The notes: generated from the letters alone by a model not told the origin. Shown: positions 51,786 to 64,000, numbered from the stretch's first letter. The stretch: DNA of 64,000 nucleotides from Alentia gelatinosa (GCA_950022655.1 OX465583.1:36979360-37043359), one strand, 5' to 3'. A program made the numbers and translations.

Positions 51786-52430
51786 TAGGTAACAACGGAT
51801 ACTTTTACCTGTGCCAGGTCAATTTGTGTCCTGGAAAAGGAATATCTTAGGAAAAAATTGAGGAAAGAATTGAGGGAATCTGCATAACTCTGAAAATATC
51901 CTGTCTCCATTCCTGGGGGGGGGGGGGGGTATTTTAGATTAGATTTAACGGGACTACTAATAACCATAAATAAATACAACCCTGTGGCAGCAAAAGTTTT
52001 TCATAGGTAACGAGAAACTATGAGCTTAGCAGGGTGCCCGTGGAGGGAAACTAATCACCAGGTGGTTTTTGCCACCATAATATTTTTGTTAAACGTTGCA
52101 AGGAAGTCCTTTGCCCAAAGCTCAATGAGTTTTGGGGTGGGGTGGATGCCATCCATTAGCAAGTCTAGGTGATGCTTCAACTTGCAATTCCTCAATTTGT
52201 GTATGTGATTCGCCAACCACGGGAACTTGGTTTCCTGACCTGAGTTAAGGTGAATGAGTAGCTTGTTATAGTCCATTATCGCCTGGGTGACCAGTGACTG
52301 CTTTTCTTGTAATAAGACTATTTTCTCCGCTGTCAACTCTTCAGTCGTCGTCTGGAACTTGGTTGACTCACGTTGACAGGCAAACATTCAGACGTGTCAG
52401 CCATCTTGGAATGTCCGAGTAGGCTATGTG

Positions 52431-53454
52431 ACTAGTGTTTCCTATTTTTTAAAGTTTTTTATTATCAAATTCTGGTACACCAGATCTTCCATTTGACAAT
52501 GTGACTAGTGTTTCCTATTAAGCTTGGTATCTGAAGTATTTGAGTCTGTACTTCTTAAATAACTGTATGTAAATGTTATTATATACCTGTGCCAGTATGT
52601 TACACAAATACCAACCTCTGCTAGGGTATTGGTATTGGTCATAAGTTACTATGTGAAATATAAAAGTTATGAGTAATAATAGACTGTCACATGTGTAGGC
52701 TACATACATGCTGACTTTGCTGTAGCTAGAAATGGTGCCATAGTTCTTTCTTTCTCAAAATATAACCGAAATAATGGCAGATTCTACAGTTCCTAAACAG
52801 GTGAGGTTCCCTCAGTAAAAAATTCACAAAAACTACAGAAGCACACATATCAGGGTGTACTCAGTTTTATTCTGTAGAAAACATCTCAGGCTATCTGGAT
52901 AAACACAAAATGTAGAACATTAGATCAGATTTTTTTTATTACCTTGATTTCTCAAAGTTGTACCATTTAGTATGATATGACCCATATATATGCCTATAGA
53001 TCAATAAACGGACGTGTTATAGCATCGGGTTACCTTTATGTTAATCTAGGAACCATAAGTGGCGAATGGAAGCGCGCCAAGCAAGCTGTCACTAGGGGGC
53101 GTGTCTGCATTGGAGGCTGTGCGAACGTCCCCTAGACTTGCTCTAGTCTTAGGTTACTAGATTATCACCATAGAATGATGACACCGATTGCCTTGACTGA
53201 TGCCATTTTCAGTCTGATGTAACTACTTGATTTATCATAGAAGTTCATATCTAGAGTGTAGCCTTGTGAAAACAGGGATCCCAGTTTTAGGGGTACCGGG
53301 ATCAGATTTCTAGTTTCCCCTCATACTATCATAGTTTTAAAACTTTATTGAAATCTAGTTGTAGGCTACAGATGGCCAGCAGCTGGCCCAGCAATGATAG
53401 CCTACTGGCAGGCTAAATGGCGACTACCGGTACATCTGCCTAGAAATAGAGAAA
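52431..53454. other. Intergenic, nothing notable
   Basis: AT-rich sequence with a 20-base direct repeat (ATGTGACTAGTGTTTCCTAT) at about 52425 and 52498, 73 bases apart, and a weak CTCF-like motif at 53090. No gene seen. Confidence 0.55.
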
Positions 53455-54530
<1,076 letters not shown>

Positions 54531-54917
54531 GCACACAGACGTGTCACCACCCCTGGAAATATCCCCCAAAAAGTCTTCCCCCACTTCTCCTTTATTATTA
54601 TCATTACTGCCATAAACTCTAGAATTGATGGTGCTATCATGCTACAGCAAAAATATGAAGGGTGCCATTAGTCTCGGTCACTTATGTCGTCGTTCGAGGT
54701 AAAATGTTACCATGGCATCGGTCTTATGATTCCACCGGCGCCGACACAGGGACTTGGGCCAGTCTACGCGTCCCCTTCTCACTCAGTCAACGTGGTGTGC
54801 TGTCATTCGCCGACCACCAAAACATGGTCTGCTAGTCAGTGCTTCGATCGTCACACGCCCACTGCCTCCAGGAAAAACACCCGATAGAAGCTGACAAACC
54901 ACACTCAGACAATCAGA

Positions 54918-55124
54918 ATGGATTCCAGTCTAATTTATTGTTTTCTTCTCGTTGGGTTGAATCTAATTTGGAGGATAGATGCACAGAGCACCATCGATCA
55001 GTCCGACGACGGGAGTTCGGGCTCCATCAAGTTTTCCACCCCCGACTTGCACGATGATGAAGCTCATAGCCCGTGGATGCCCGACGAACTACGATGTGAT
55101 GCCTGCAAGGCTGTAACTTACCAG
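54918..55124 (+). CDS. MZB1: MZB1-family exon 1: signal peptide and LRCDAC motif
   Basis: The ATG at 54918 opens MDSSLIYCFLLVGLNLIWRI, a clear signal peptide probably cut after IDA. An acidic linker follows, then DDEAHSPWMPDEL and LRCDACKAVTYQ. The donor is CCAG/GTTAGG, phase 0. Human MZB1 has the same order (DDEEMYSAHMPAHLRCDAC...YQ). The CxxC pair is conserved. The 5' UTR lies in 54.7-54.92 kb; no TATA box was identified. Confidence 0.88.
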
Positions 55125-58100
55125 GTTAGGTCCAATATAAATGTATCCATCACAATATATATGCTGTCTGCAACGTGTATGAATGGTGCGCACTGGCTTT
55201 GTTTCGACGAGCGATAATAGGGGATTTGACTCATGTAGGCGTCTGTTATATATGGCCTCTCCCGCCTACCTCCCATGGATGCAGGTACGGTACGGCTTCT
55301 TGAAGTGGGCTCTCCATGACTGATAAGCTTATCACATTATTGTACTGATATAAGGCAATAATAAGGTAAATCGCCGTCCATATCTGCAGTGTTTCTAGCA
55401 ATATACTATAGTATATATAGCAAATTGTGAGAATAATATAATTTCCATAATGAAATATCAAAGACGAGTTGATGATTATTTATAAACGAATATTCCACCA
55501 ACCAGGCGAAAATGTTCTACAGTGCCCATACAGCGGTTGACAGCAGATCTGGCTTAGATATGGTGAGGAACTGCTTGATGGAACAGCTTCTCATTGCCAT
55601 CGGTTCCAGCCGATGAGGGTTCTTGGTTGCCGCGTGAAATCAGCGTCTGTTGTCACTTGTAGCCAGTGTGCCCGGCCCTGTCCCAAACAGGGCCTGCATG
55701 GTTCCTTTGCCATAGGGAGCCAAAGTGAACCCGCTGAAACCACAGATACCCACCTACAAAACACCATTTCCGGTGGCCAGTAAGAACGAGGCTTAGTGCT
55801 AAAGCTATGGGGGTTTGAGGCTAGACTTAAGTTTTTGGTCTCGTTTGTTACTTTTGAGGTGGAGTTCATAACTATCGTCTCTGAATAACTTCGTTTCAAA
55901 ACTACGATGACAGTTGTTATGTTTATTAAAAATTTGGATCTAAAAGATTGGTGAATGAGACATATAATCTTAAATCTACATAGTCAAAGTACTGAGCGCC
56001 TATACCCGGAAATAGTATTTTGTGACCGGCTATCTGTGGTTGCAACGGGTTCACTTTGGCTCCCTATAGAGCCCTCCACCGGGTCTTCATTTCTCACTGG
56101 CCGCCATCTGACATGTATGAAAACAAAAAATGAATCGACAAATATGTACCCATTTGTCTTTGTCAACCTTCAGTTCAGTTTTTCTCGCTGGTTCCCCAAC
56201 TGCATTGTGCCTCGCCTAATAATATAGAACAGCTGTTCACCCCTGAATGGAGATCAGGGGTGAATACTTTACCTACGTCTGTTGGTGGTTGTTGGAGTGT
56301 CACCGCAACGTTGCCGAGCATTTGCTGGGGCATTGAGCCATCGGCCTGCTGAAAAAGCCATTCCACGCTGTTCCAGCAGCTAGATCTTTTACTCGGCATC
56401 CCACCCGATCCACCAATTCTCGTCGGCCTGGCGGGGTTTCTTCCATCTGACAAAAACTGATATTTAGGATTTCTGGGCTGGAATTATACGGCCGGCCGAC
56501 AGGTTTGAGAAGAGCATTGCACCTGCCAAAAGTTTTGCCGGGACCAGCGCTGAGGGTATGCCATTAACATGAACAGGCGAGATCCCTGCCAGAGTTGGCT
56601 ATACACATTCATAATGATAACATCAAGGCTTTTCTTCATTTACCTTTATTGTTTGGTTTAACCCAGAATTCAGTGGATATTTGACAAGCTCTCACCGTTC
56701 CCATACAAATCCAACATAGCGGCACACTGCTCTGCTCGATGAATGGCTTTCACAGATTAAGAGCGGCGTAGTGTATGGAAGCCTACTCAACACACTGGGG
56801 TTGGCTGGTCAGTTACAGTGTGCATTTTCCATAACTTGTGGTTCCTACTCACACTTGCACCACACTCGCCATGTTGTTTGTTTTGAATCTGGAGGCTTCC
56901 AGTCCATTCACTTGACAAGGCAGTGCATACAGTTCAGTAATCGACTGTCAGTATGTTTTGAATACTGAACAACAATGAAAATACTTTGATGCATCATTTT
57001 CCGACTAGAAGTACCATTTTGTACCATTCTATATATATATTGACAGTATGATCGCGATTGGGTTCGACCACGCACCCCATGTTATTTGTTTTGAAACTGG
57101 GAGGTGTACTGCGCATGCACGCGGTGGTCAGAATCTGTCCACCGATCGGGCTCTCCCTGCGGTCTAATAGGCCTTTTTCCACAGGGCGGTGTCGCACTTT
57201 ATCTGGTTGGTTACGCAATGCCTGCGGCCAAACATACCCCTGGCAACGTATTCTTTATCATTGGATCACTCAGTATATGAGCGTAATACGTTGATGATAC
57301 CCGTGTACATCATTTACAGAGAAATAACAATGATTTCATCATATTCTATGGTATTCCAGCTCCAATTTGATGTATCATACATGCATATCACCTGAATGAT
57401 ACTTTAGATATACCTTAGATAAGACAGGAACACTGAAACTGCATACACATTAATACATTGAAAGACCCAGCAGTTATATGCTTATCTTTTTCCTATCTAA
57501 AACCAAGATAATTATCAACTATAAAGTTTAGACATCCCAGACTTGTTGATACAATACCCTTGTTTGTTCCAACAATTTAATCTGTCAAAAAACAACACTC
57601 CAGCAATCACACCCACTGTTCACACTTTAGGTGTGATACTGTGTGGCTCTATGGGCATGTGGCTGGCCTCAGTCGTGTTTGTCCGAGCGGCCGCGTAACT
57701 AGACAGTGGGCCGTTAGGCGGCGCTGAACGGCAACACCTGTATTCCGCCGAGCCCCCTAGCGGATGACCGGGGAACCAGCGTACACACTGGGGATGACCG
57801 AGGAACTCGGCTTGTGCGTTAGTACAGCCAACGTTCTCCAGATGGCACTACTGTCTACTCACTGCTGCTCCATCTGGAGCAATAGGTTGGGAGCTGGTTA
57901 TGTATCTGCTGGTATGCCGGCCTGCCGCCACTGAGATTGGCCCGGTGGAAGTGCTTACTAGACCGCTGTACACCTACCATACACTAATCTGCCGGATGGA
58001 TTTTGGGGAATGCGGTGGAAGAGCGCAGCATTGAGAGGGCGTTTTCACCCAGCGTCTGCCAGATTCATTGGCTGAGAGGTCAACTTTGCATAGAAAGAGC

Positions 58101-61100
58101 ATCTAGTTGGTGGAATACTCACTGTATGGTTAATCACCACTTACATGTAGTTGGGATTAAGAAGTTATAGCTGTGTATAGGACAACAGTTTATAATTCTT
58201 ATTAACTGTGAGACAAACTGTCATACAGCATAGAAAAAATAACCAACCCACCATTGCATAGATAATATAATAAGCTTTCAAATTGTCATTTATGCGGTAT
58301 TGAATATAAGGAGTGCTTGTTCATACTGTAGGCAGTGCTTTGTTTTACAATTATATCCTGACTACTTCACTGAAGACATAGCTTGTGAAATATTCTTATT
58401 GTTCCTATATATCTTTCTTGCAGTTGTGGAAAAAGTTTACAACATACAACGATAAGCGGAAGTCACTTAAATATAAACTCCCTGAGTCTGATGTTCTTGA
58501 CCTCTTTGAATCAGTTTGTGAAAATGGCAAAACTTGGGAGGGGTAAGTCTACTTCTTAATTATACTTTGAATGCATATGGATCTGTCATGCATGAAATAC
58601 AAGTCCAATATTACAGTTTACAACAAAGTAATATGCAGTTCTGTTGGTCCCAATAATCAAATGGTATTAAACATGCAGGTCCATATTTCTCACGTAAAAC
58701 TACAATATCTGTATTATCTTTATTAATATACTTGTAGATCATGACAATATGAAGTACACTTAAGAAAATAAACAGAATTTTACAAATGTATATGATATAT
58801 GGTACCATTTTTTGTTGTTGGTGATGAAATTTCAGTCTGTTAAATAAATACTACTTAATTTCAGCGACACTCATATTTTTATATAATATACATATTAAAA
58901 ATAGCCCACTGCTACATAGAATAACACACCAAATTCAAAAACATTGTTTTCTCATCGAGTAACTGAATTTCAAATATACTTCATGAATTTTTTATATGAT
59001 GAGTATCACCTATAGTACCGGTATTACTTCCACGTTGAAAGTAATTATTTATAGATATGTGGCATACTTAAGTGGTGATTCCACCAACACACAAGATCTA
59101 GTGAGATTAGCCATGATCTGGGTGTGTTGCTAAGTCGGGCTAGGTTTGAATAATCGCGTGCCTATTTGTCGGGATGTGTCTTGAGGTGTTGCGGTGATGG
59201 AGCACCAAAAGATACACCCAACACCGTAAGCCTACTTTTTGAGACAACGAGGTACGACACATCGCAACACTGTAAGATATTACAAGATATACCAAGATAT
59301 ATCACGACAAATCTATCCTGTTGGTGGAATCAGCCCTTTAATAATATATATACAAAATATCACAAGGTTACCATATAAAGTTTATTTCAAAATATAGCCG
59401 AAAAGATTTATTCATTGAGGTTGGAAGGACAAACCTGAATTGTTTTTTAAATTTAGATAGGAAAAATCAAGAAGCAGTTAACTATCTATAGACGCGACAC
59501 GTCTAACATCTAAGAATAATAAATGAGAACCACAACGTTCATCCTTATTATAGACGACCTACATTGAATACATTAAAAATTGCATTAAACTGTTTGTCTG
59601 TGTCCTACCCTGATCATACGATCAGGTACGGACTGAAGGAGATGAGGGAAACTAAGGAGCACCGTCTGTACGGCGAGGGGCTGTATGATGCCAACCAGGC
59701 CGGGGTGATCACCGGGGGTGGCATCTGGCCCGGCAGGTACAACAGCCCGGCAGTGAGGCGGCGGGAAAACGGTCTGCTCTCACAGTCACCAACCCATGGT
59801 TTTAAGGACATCTGATGTTGATATAAAGTTTAAACCTCTCTGCACACAGCCGATACTGTCTGGAAGGGAAGATTCTATCTTCAGACATGATAACAAAATT
59901 TCATTGGGATTGAATTATAGAAAGATTATTAATGAGGGAAAATTAGCTAGCTGTGTAGAAGATGTCAATTTCTTAAGATTGCAGTTGATCTATGGCGACT
60001 AGGTGACCGTGAACACAGATCGTTTATCCTTGGTCTTGTAAAAGGGGTTTCTTTCTATGTGGTGTGAACGTGTGACATAATTTCAGCTACTGTGACCTCT
60101 TTTAAAGGACACCAAACACCCTTTCCAACACTTTAACTCCACCACAATTAACACGGAAACTTATTTGAATTGATGGCAATATAATTCTACAAAGATCACT
60201 TTTGTTTTTATTTCCTTAAAATTTTATCACCACTTATATCAAAATTCCATGATTGAAGGACTCGGATTCCGTCATTCATAAGTTTGGGATTATTATCATC
60301 ATCACTTTCGCTTATATTTCTCTACTTAAATCTACCAAACCCTGTGCAATTCTACCATTAAGCTGATACGACACGATTAGTTAAGCGTTGTACCCTTTGG
60401 TACTATACAGCCAAGGTGGTAAAATCACACATAATTACACGAAATGGCACCACTGTTAACTTTTTCACATCTTCCCTGAACCCAAACTAGTCCTCTGAAA
60501 TTAAGATTATTTCAAAAGTGAAGTTCCTATTGCCCTGACCCACCTCACTGTGTCATGAATCCCGGTGTGTGACGAGCAAAAAAGAAGAGGGTGTTGTAGA
60601 AGATTCTGACGGTGAGGAATAAAAATCATGTATTAAAAACAAAGACTGAAGCCAGTCTACCAATCCCCCCATATCGCCTGCTTCATCCGTGATAATCCTA
60701 TGCATATTTTTTGAGGCAAGATAGGGTTGCCTCCCAGAGGCAAATCAATGACATTTTGAGTTGAATGGTACTCAATGCATACTGCACTCATTCACTTGCA
60801 GCTATGGATTGAAGGTGGTGCAGAAGGTCCACCGGCTGTCAGGTGACGGCCTGGAGGCACAGGACGTACCAGGCATCACAGCGGGAGGCGGCAAGTGGCC
60901 CAATAGGTAGGCCGCCCAGTCCAGGCTCACACGAGTAGAGTAGGCCTACTCAGTGTGTTTAGTTCTACTGGACACTAACGCTAGGCTTCGAGGTGATACA
61001 ATGTTTACTCGTCTCAATCAGACACTGCAGGATGAGGGGTTACAAATAAGAATTTTTCATTTTTTTCTACCAGGAATTATTTCCGAAATCTTTGTTTTTT

Positions 61101-62080
61101 TTTGTTTAAAAAAAATAAAAATGTATGGGCTTGGGACTAGACTCGCTATGTTGTAATGGTTATGACCTCAACCCAGTGTTTGATTGAAATGAAGTTGATT
61201 GTATGGGATATTAATTAGGCTTCTCAGTAAACTACGCAACAATATGAGGATAAGAAATACATGAAAATAATCTCTTAAATTGTTTGAATATTGATAATCT
61301 ATTGATAAGAGTAACAAGTGGTTCTTATGTTTACCGTCAACCAGGTCAAAAAAAATTATATTCATATTTATTCGATTTAAAAAGTGATTATAAGCGTTAT
61401 GCTTTTATGCTGAAACTGTGGGTCAAACCCATTATGTATAGATTTGTAATGTAACTGAATAACTGCATGTGATACTGGATCATATCCTTTATATATCTAA
61501 AAGATCCTCATATATTTGTGTAGGCTAGTGTCTTAAGTTTAGATAGAGTAGATGAGGATGTATGTGCAATGTGAAAAATCTAACCATCTCTTTTTAACCC
61601 CAGGTAATGAACGTTCACCGCTGTGCGTGATAGGAATTACAAACATCTCCCGGTTGAATATTATCGGGAATTGATAACAACTGTAATACTAATGACGGTT
61701 ATTTCTGATTTCAAAGGCTGATGATGTTTATACCAACCTACCAGTTTTCAGATTAATAGGAATATATTTCAGTTCTTTTACAGTTTATTTGTTGCCAGAC
61801 GACGCTTTACATGATACCCATTTGCCTTGTCAATAAAACATATCAGAATATATTTCAATTGCAGGCTACTTGACCAGTTGAGACCATTATGACACCTATC
61901 TGGTGATTAAGTTGATTGATTTTCACTTGAGATCTGCGTATGACTCATGTGTGGGCGCACCTTGGCTGGTTTCAGTTATGGCGTCAAAAAGATCAAACGA
62001 GTGAAGCGTCTGGCAGGGTCAGGTCTTAGCACAAATAGCGTACCTGGAATTACTGCTAGCGGTGGAAAATGGCCCGACAG
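54918..62080 (+). CDS. MZB1: MZB1 (pERp1)-family ER/secretory protein, 5' part
   Basis: Exon 1 gives a signal peptide and an LRCDAC motif, and exon 2 a helix-rich segment ending in Cys and Trp. Three alternative-looking exons (A, B, C) then each encode a YG...RL.G.GL...GGxWPxR module. The same order occurs in human MZB1: ...AHMPAHLRCDACRAVAYQ, then SCSRNWQDYGV, VKRLTGPGLS and GGPWPTR (from memory). In mammals MZB1 is an ER-resident, saposin-like, Cys-rich cochaperone that supports antibody assembly and ER calcium handling in B cells. An invertebrate orthologue presumably serves secretory folding more generally (inference). The exon(s) with the last Cys residues are downstream of the window. 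Exon phases are 0, 2, 2. Confidence 0.85.
55650..56110. repeat. Inverted repeat pair, about 100 bp arms
   Basis: AGGGAGCCAAAGTGAACCCG near 55715 is the reverse complement of the sequence near 56045 (CGGGTTCACTTTGGCTCCCT). Similarity extends outward through CCACAGATA and ATTTCCGG on both sides. The loop is about 200 bases. A foldback MITE unrelated to FB or M1. Confidence 0.7.
57165..57745 (-). repeat. Interspersed repeat RepA, copy 2
   Basis: Reverse-orientation copy of 36394-36975. Read on the minus strand it begins CAGGTGTTGCCGTTCAGCGC, contains ATTAAATTGTTGGAACAAAC and ends GGAAAAAGGCCTATT. Confidence 0.78.
58424..58542 (+). CDS. MZB1: MZB1-family exon 2
   Basis: 119 bases after TTTCTTGCAG and before GTAAGT; in phase 0, out phase 2. 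Encodes LWKKFTTYNDKRKSLKYKL and SDVLDLFESVCENGKTWEG. It matches human MWQNLAKAETK...ELVYTDVLDRSCSRNWQD, with the same Cys and Trp spacing. The last codon (GG plus one base from the next exon) is Gly with all three downstream exons. Confidence 0.85.
58543..59625 (+). other. MZB1-family intron 2, nothing notable
   Basis: 1,083 bases of AT-rich intron; nothing recognised. Confidence 0.55.
59626..59736 (+). CDS. MZB1: MZB1-family alternative exon A
   Basis: 111 bases after CATACGATCAG and before GTACAA; phase 2 in and out. Its first G completes Gly, then YGLKEMRETKEHRLYGEGLY and AGVITGGGIWPGR. It is two codons longer than B and C and the most diverged (GGGIWPGR ending, VITG instead of GITA). GC-rich against an AT-rich intron, which supports coding. 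Confidence 0.82.
59737..60801 (+). other. Intron between alternative exons A and B
   Basis: 1,065 bases, AT-rich; no repeat or RNA gene recognised. Its length is within a few bases of the next intron (1,069). Confidence 0.6.
60802..60906 (+). CDS. MZB1: MZB1-family alternative exon B
   Basis: 105 bases after TTCACTTGCAG and before GTAGGC; phase 2 in and out. Its first C completes Gly, then YGLKVVQKVHRLSGDGLE and VPGITAGGGKWPNR. About 21 of 35 residues equal exon C, so B and C are the closer pair. Confidence 0.87.
60907..61975 (+). other. Intron between alternative exons B and C
   Basis: 1,069 bases, AT-rich, ending in CTTGGCTGGTTTCAG; nothing else recognised. Confidence 0.6.
61976..62080 (+). 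CDS. MZB1: MZB1-family alternative exon C
   Basis: 105 bases after CTGGTTTCAG and before GTATCA; phase 2 in and out. Its first T completes Gly, then YGVKKIKRVKRLAGSGLS and VPGITASGGKWPDR. Closest of the three to human MZB1 (YGVREVDQVKRLTGPGLS), so it may represent the ancestral exon. Confidence 0.87.
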
Positions 62081-62084
62081 GTAT

Positions 62085-62760
62085 CAGCCCAACACCCAAA
62101 CCCAACACTGAACCCGGAATGCAGCCTTTATATTGACATCGCACAACATTCTACCTGAACACTGAACCCAGTATGCAACCTCTGAATAAATATCCCGCAA
62201 CCCCTGACCCAAACACTGTACTCTGTATACAGCCTCTGTATATTTGATATCGTGCAATGTCCAACCTGAACAATGAACCCAGAATGCAGACTCTATATCG
62301 ACATCACACAACACTCAACCTGAACACTGAACCCAGTATGCAACCTCTGTATAAATATCCCACAATCCCTGGTTCAAACACTGTGCCCAGCATACAGCCT
62401 CTGTATTTGATATTCCGCAGTGCCCGACCTGAACAATGAACCCAGTATACAGCCTCTGTATTTGATATCCCACAATGACCGACCTGAACAATGAACCCAG
62501 TATGCAACCTCTGTATAGATAACCTTCACTAACCGACCCGTACATTGACCTTAGTCTGCAGCCTCTGCATACTGTATCATCATTCAAAACACTAACCCTC
62601 ATCCTGAACATTAAACCCAGAGTATGCAGACTCTGGATAACTATACCAACATTTAAGACACCAACCCCTACCATGAACCTTGAACCCGGTATGCAGCCTC
62701 GATGTAACTGTACCAACATTTGTCACACTGTCTCCCGATCTGAACAATGAACTTCAATAT
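62085..62760. repeat. Degenerate minisatellite after exon C
   Basis: About ten or more diverged units share CCTGAACACTGAACCCAG, TATGCAGCCTCTGTAT and ATATCCC/ATATCGC. Unit length varies between about 45 and 65 bases. It starts only a few bases after the exon C donor. Open frames in it are artefacts. A lone unit (CTGAACCCAGCATGCAGCCT) recurs near 63101. Confidence 0.75.
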
Positions 62761-62911
62761 CCAGCATCAGTATGACTATTTATCTCACCCCAGATATTTT
62801 TTCTCCATAGACTTAACATTGGGAACTCGTTTCTAACGCCCATTAGATATTTAGGAAAAATATTCAATTGGGGATAATGTCACAAATGTTAGCCCATTAG
62901 TCAATATTAAA

Positions 62912-63088
62912 GGTGAGATAAATTCAGAAACCCATTCAAGTTTAGGGTCAGAGCTCGATCCCATCTCATTTGAATCACATAGTAATTCACGCGGCTTCGC
63001 CTTGTGAATTTCTATGTGATTCAAACTCGATGGGATACGGGCTCAGATCCTAAACTTTCATGGGTTTCCTCTATAATCTATAATCACC
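62912..63088. mobile_element. Foldback hairpin element FB, copy 4
   Basis: Left end GGTGAGATAAATTCAGAAAC; right end read inward GGTGATTATAGATTATAGAG. The arms include CCTAAACTT, CGATGGGAT and ATGTGATTCAAA and close at AATTCAC (62984-62990) and GTGAATT (63004-63010) around a 13-base loop, GCGGCTTCGCCTT. Confidence 0.78.
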
Positions 63089-64000
63089 CTACTCCTGACC
63101 TGAACCCAGCATGCAGCCTCTGTATAACCATTCTTATCGATCTTAAAACCCACCCTAGTATGCATAGTTATCACCATAGAATCTACTTTATTTTTCTTCA
63201 TATTTATTTTGGCGTGATGTGAATAGTTGAGTTATTTTCGAAATATTGTTACCATCCACAATAATGGACCCGCTCCTTTGGGCCTTTTGTACAATATTCT
63301 GCCCATCTCTGATGTCCTTGTCACATCCTGAATGTGGGTCCACTATGACGTCACTATAAAAATGTTGTCTGACGCAGATCTCACTAGGATGATTGATATG
63401 CTTTGTAAATTCCGCAGGCTTTGTTGGTTGTACGAGATGCATTGTTGGATATAAATGTTGTTAAAGGGTCTAATTTCTTTCAGCCAGGACATTTTCAGAG
63501 AACCCAAGAATCCCTTAGCAACTACTGCATCTAGTTTTCATTCGCATGTGTGCAGCTAACGATGTTCTTGTTGTTGAATTTCACTTTCCTTTACGGGAAT
63601 AATCTAAGAGATCCTGAAAAAAATTGCACGCCGATACCCTCGCTATTTACGTGTTACATAGTGTTGCATTCAGTCCCAACAGAATCTTTATTTTCAGCAA
63701 ACCACACGGATATATATCTATATACATGTAGTTGTTGAGACGTTTCTTGTATGTAACATATTTTGCCCCTCTTCTATGTCAGATGTTAACAGGGCACGAT
63801 CATTCTTTATTGTTTGTCAGGATATCTTTACTGAATGCTGAGCACAATTCGTTGGTGGTGGCAGTGCACATCCTATCTGATGCCACTATGATTCTAAATG
63901 GATTATTTCTATGTTCCTGAATGCTGAAAATAATTTGAGTGTGATTTTTATTTTTTAACTTGTTTGCATTATGTTGATAACTGATTGTAGAAGCTCTTAT
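63089..64000. other. Downstream intron of the MZB1-family gene, nothing notable
   Basis: AT-rich with no recognised exon. A further exon copy at the same spacing would be expected near 63150, but none is there. Confidence 0.5.

Larger units (their letters stand above)
47340..52430 (-). mobile_element. Degraded APE-type LINE (Jockey/CR1-like)
   Basis: Read on the minus strand. A 5' part at 52430-52055 has an AAGATGGCTGAC start and an ORF1-like end, DGIHPTPKLIELWAKDF. The endonuclease begins at about 51400 (RSIRANYEALSVEAQ, VVTASETWH) and continues after the solo LTR (LCIFVKESVP, NVYRPRSGDA, LIILGDFNINTLDV). RT (49904-48099) has [40 protein letters not shown] and FADD at about 48290. The C-terminal part follows (48175-47510). 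Defects: an in-frame TAG at 49934-49932, a 1-base shift in an A-run near 48140, and the LTR insertion. The clade assignment is tentative. Confidence 0.92.
55125..58423 (+). other. MZB1-family intron 1 (3.3 kb) with repeats
   Basis: Contains an inverted repeat pair at about 55680-55800 and 56000-56110 and RepA copy 2 in reverse orientation (57165-57745). No coding segment recognised. Confidence 0.6.

Noticed and set aside
52425..52520. 20-base direct repeat as a LINE target-site duplication
   Set aside because: Both copies lie on the same side of the LINE, 73 bases apart, so they cannot flank it; a local duplication is more likely.
62084..62719. Four overlapping frames after exon C
   Set aside because: They are translations of a tandem repeat, shown by recurring WVQCSG/NTEAVYW-like units in shifting frames.
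63100..63260. A fourth copy of the alternative MZB1-family exon at the expected spacing
   Set aside because: No YG...GGxWPxR translation and no matching splice sites occur near 63150.

Overview
The window is animal nuclear DNA: widely spaced small exons with GT/AG introns, ankyrin exons of about 99 bp, AT-rich introns, long non-coding stretches and several nested transposable elements. A complete COR and death-domain tail on a DAPK1-type protein, an MZB1-type gene, metazoan copia and APE-type LINE remnants and many small foldback elements suggest a marine invertebrate, most likely a lophotrochozoan such as a mollusc. That placement is inference; nothing here fixes the species.

Gene 1 (12.5-36.2 kb, + strand) is the 3' part of a death-associated protein kinase 1 (DAPK1) orthologue. 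Fifteen exons were placed by hand. They join in phase into 1,016 codons: nine ankyrin exons (eight full repeats and one short capping repeat), a ROC GTPase-like domain with P-loop, a COR region and a C-terminal death domain, followed by a stop and a probable 2.5 kb 3' UTR. The kinase and calmodulin-binding exons are not in the window and should lie upstream. The first 12.5 kb holds repeats, one candidate exon on the minus strand and otherwise no recognisable gene. The DAPK1 introns carry a dense block of CRE-like TGACGTCA sites, minisatellites, foldback hairpins and copies of a roughly 250 bp interspersed repeat.

From 36.4 to 54.5 kb lies a transposon graveyard. It holds a pair of 0.87 kb foldback elements in opposite orientation, the second of them inside a decayed ORF of a multi-copy CXC-tailed protein family. 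Next comes a broken Ty1/copia element carrying two MITEs (one TTAA-flanked and piggyBac-like, one TA-flanked and mariner-like). It is followed by a minus-strand LINE whose endonuclease region is split by a 1,092 bp solo LTR with a 5 bp target duplication, and then by a long AT microsatellite.

Gene 2 (54.9 kb to beyond about 62.1 kb, + strand) encodes a secreted or ER protein of the MZB1 (pERp1) family: signal peptide, an LRCDAC motif, and a second exon ending in the conserved Cys/Trp segment. It is followed by three homologous exons in tandem at 59.6, 60.8 and 62.0 kb. Each has the same splice phase, a length divisible by three, the same GGxWPxR ending and a near-constant spacing of about 1,175 bp. 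This looks like an alternative (perhaps mutually exclusive) exon cluster and is the most interesting feature here. The final exon(s) of this gene lie downstream of the window.

All homology statements come from reading the translations and from memory of the families; no searches were run.
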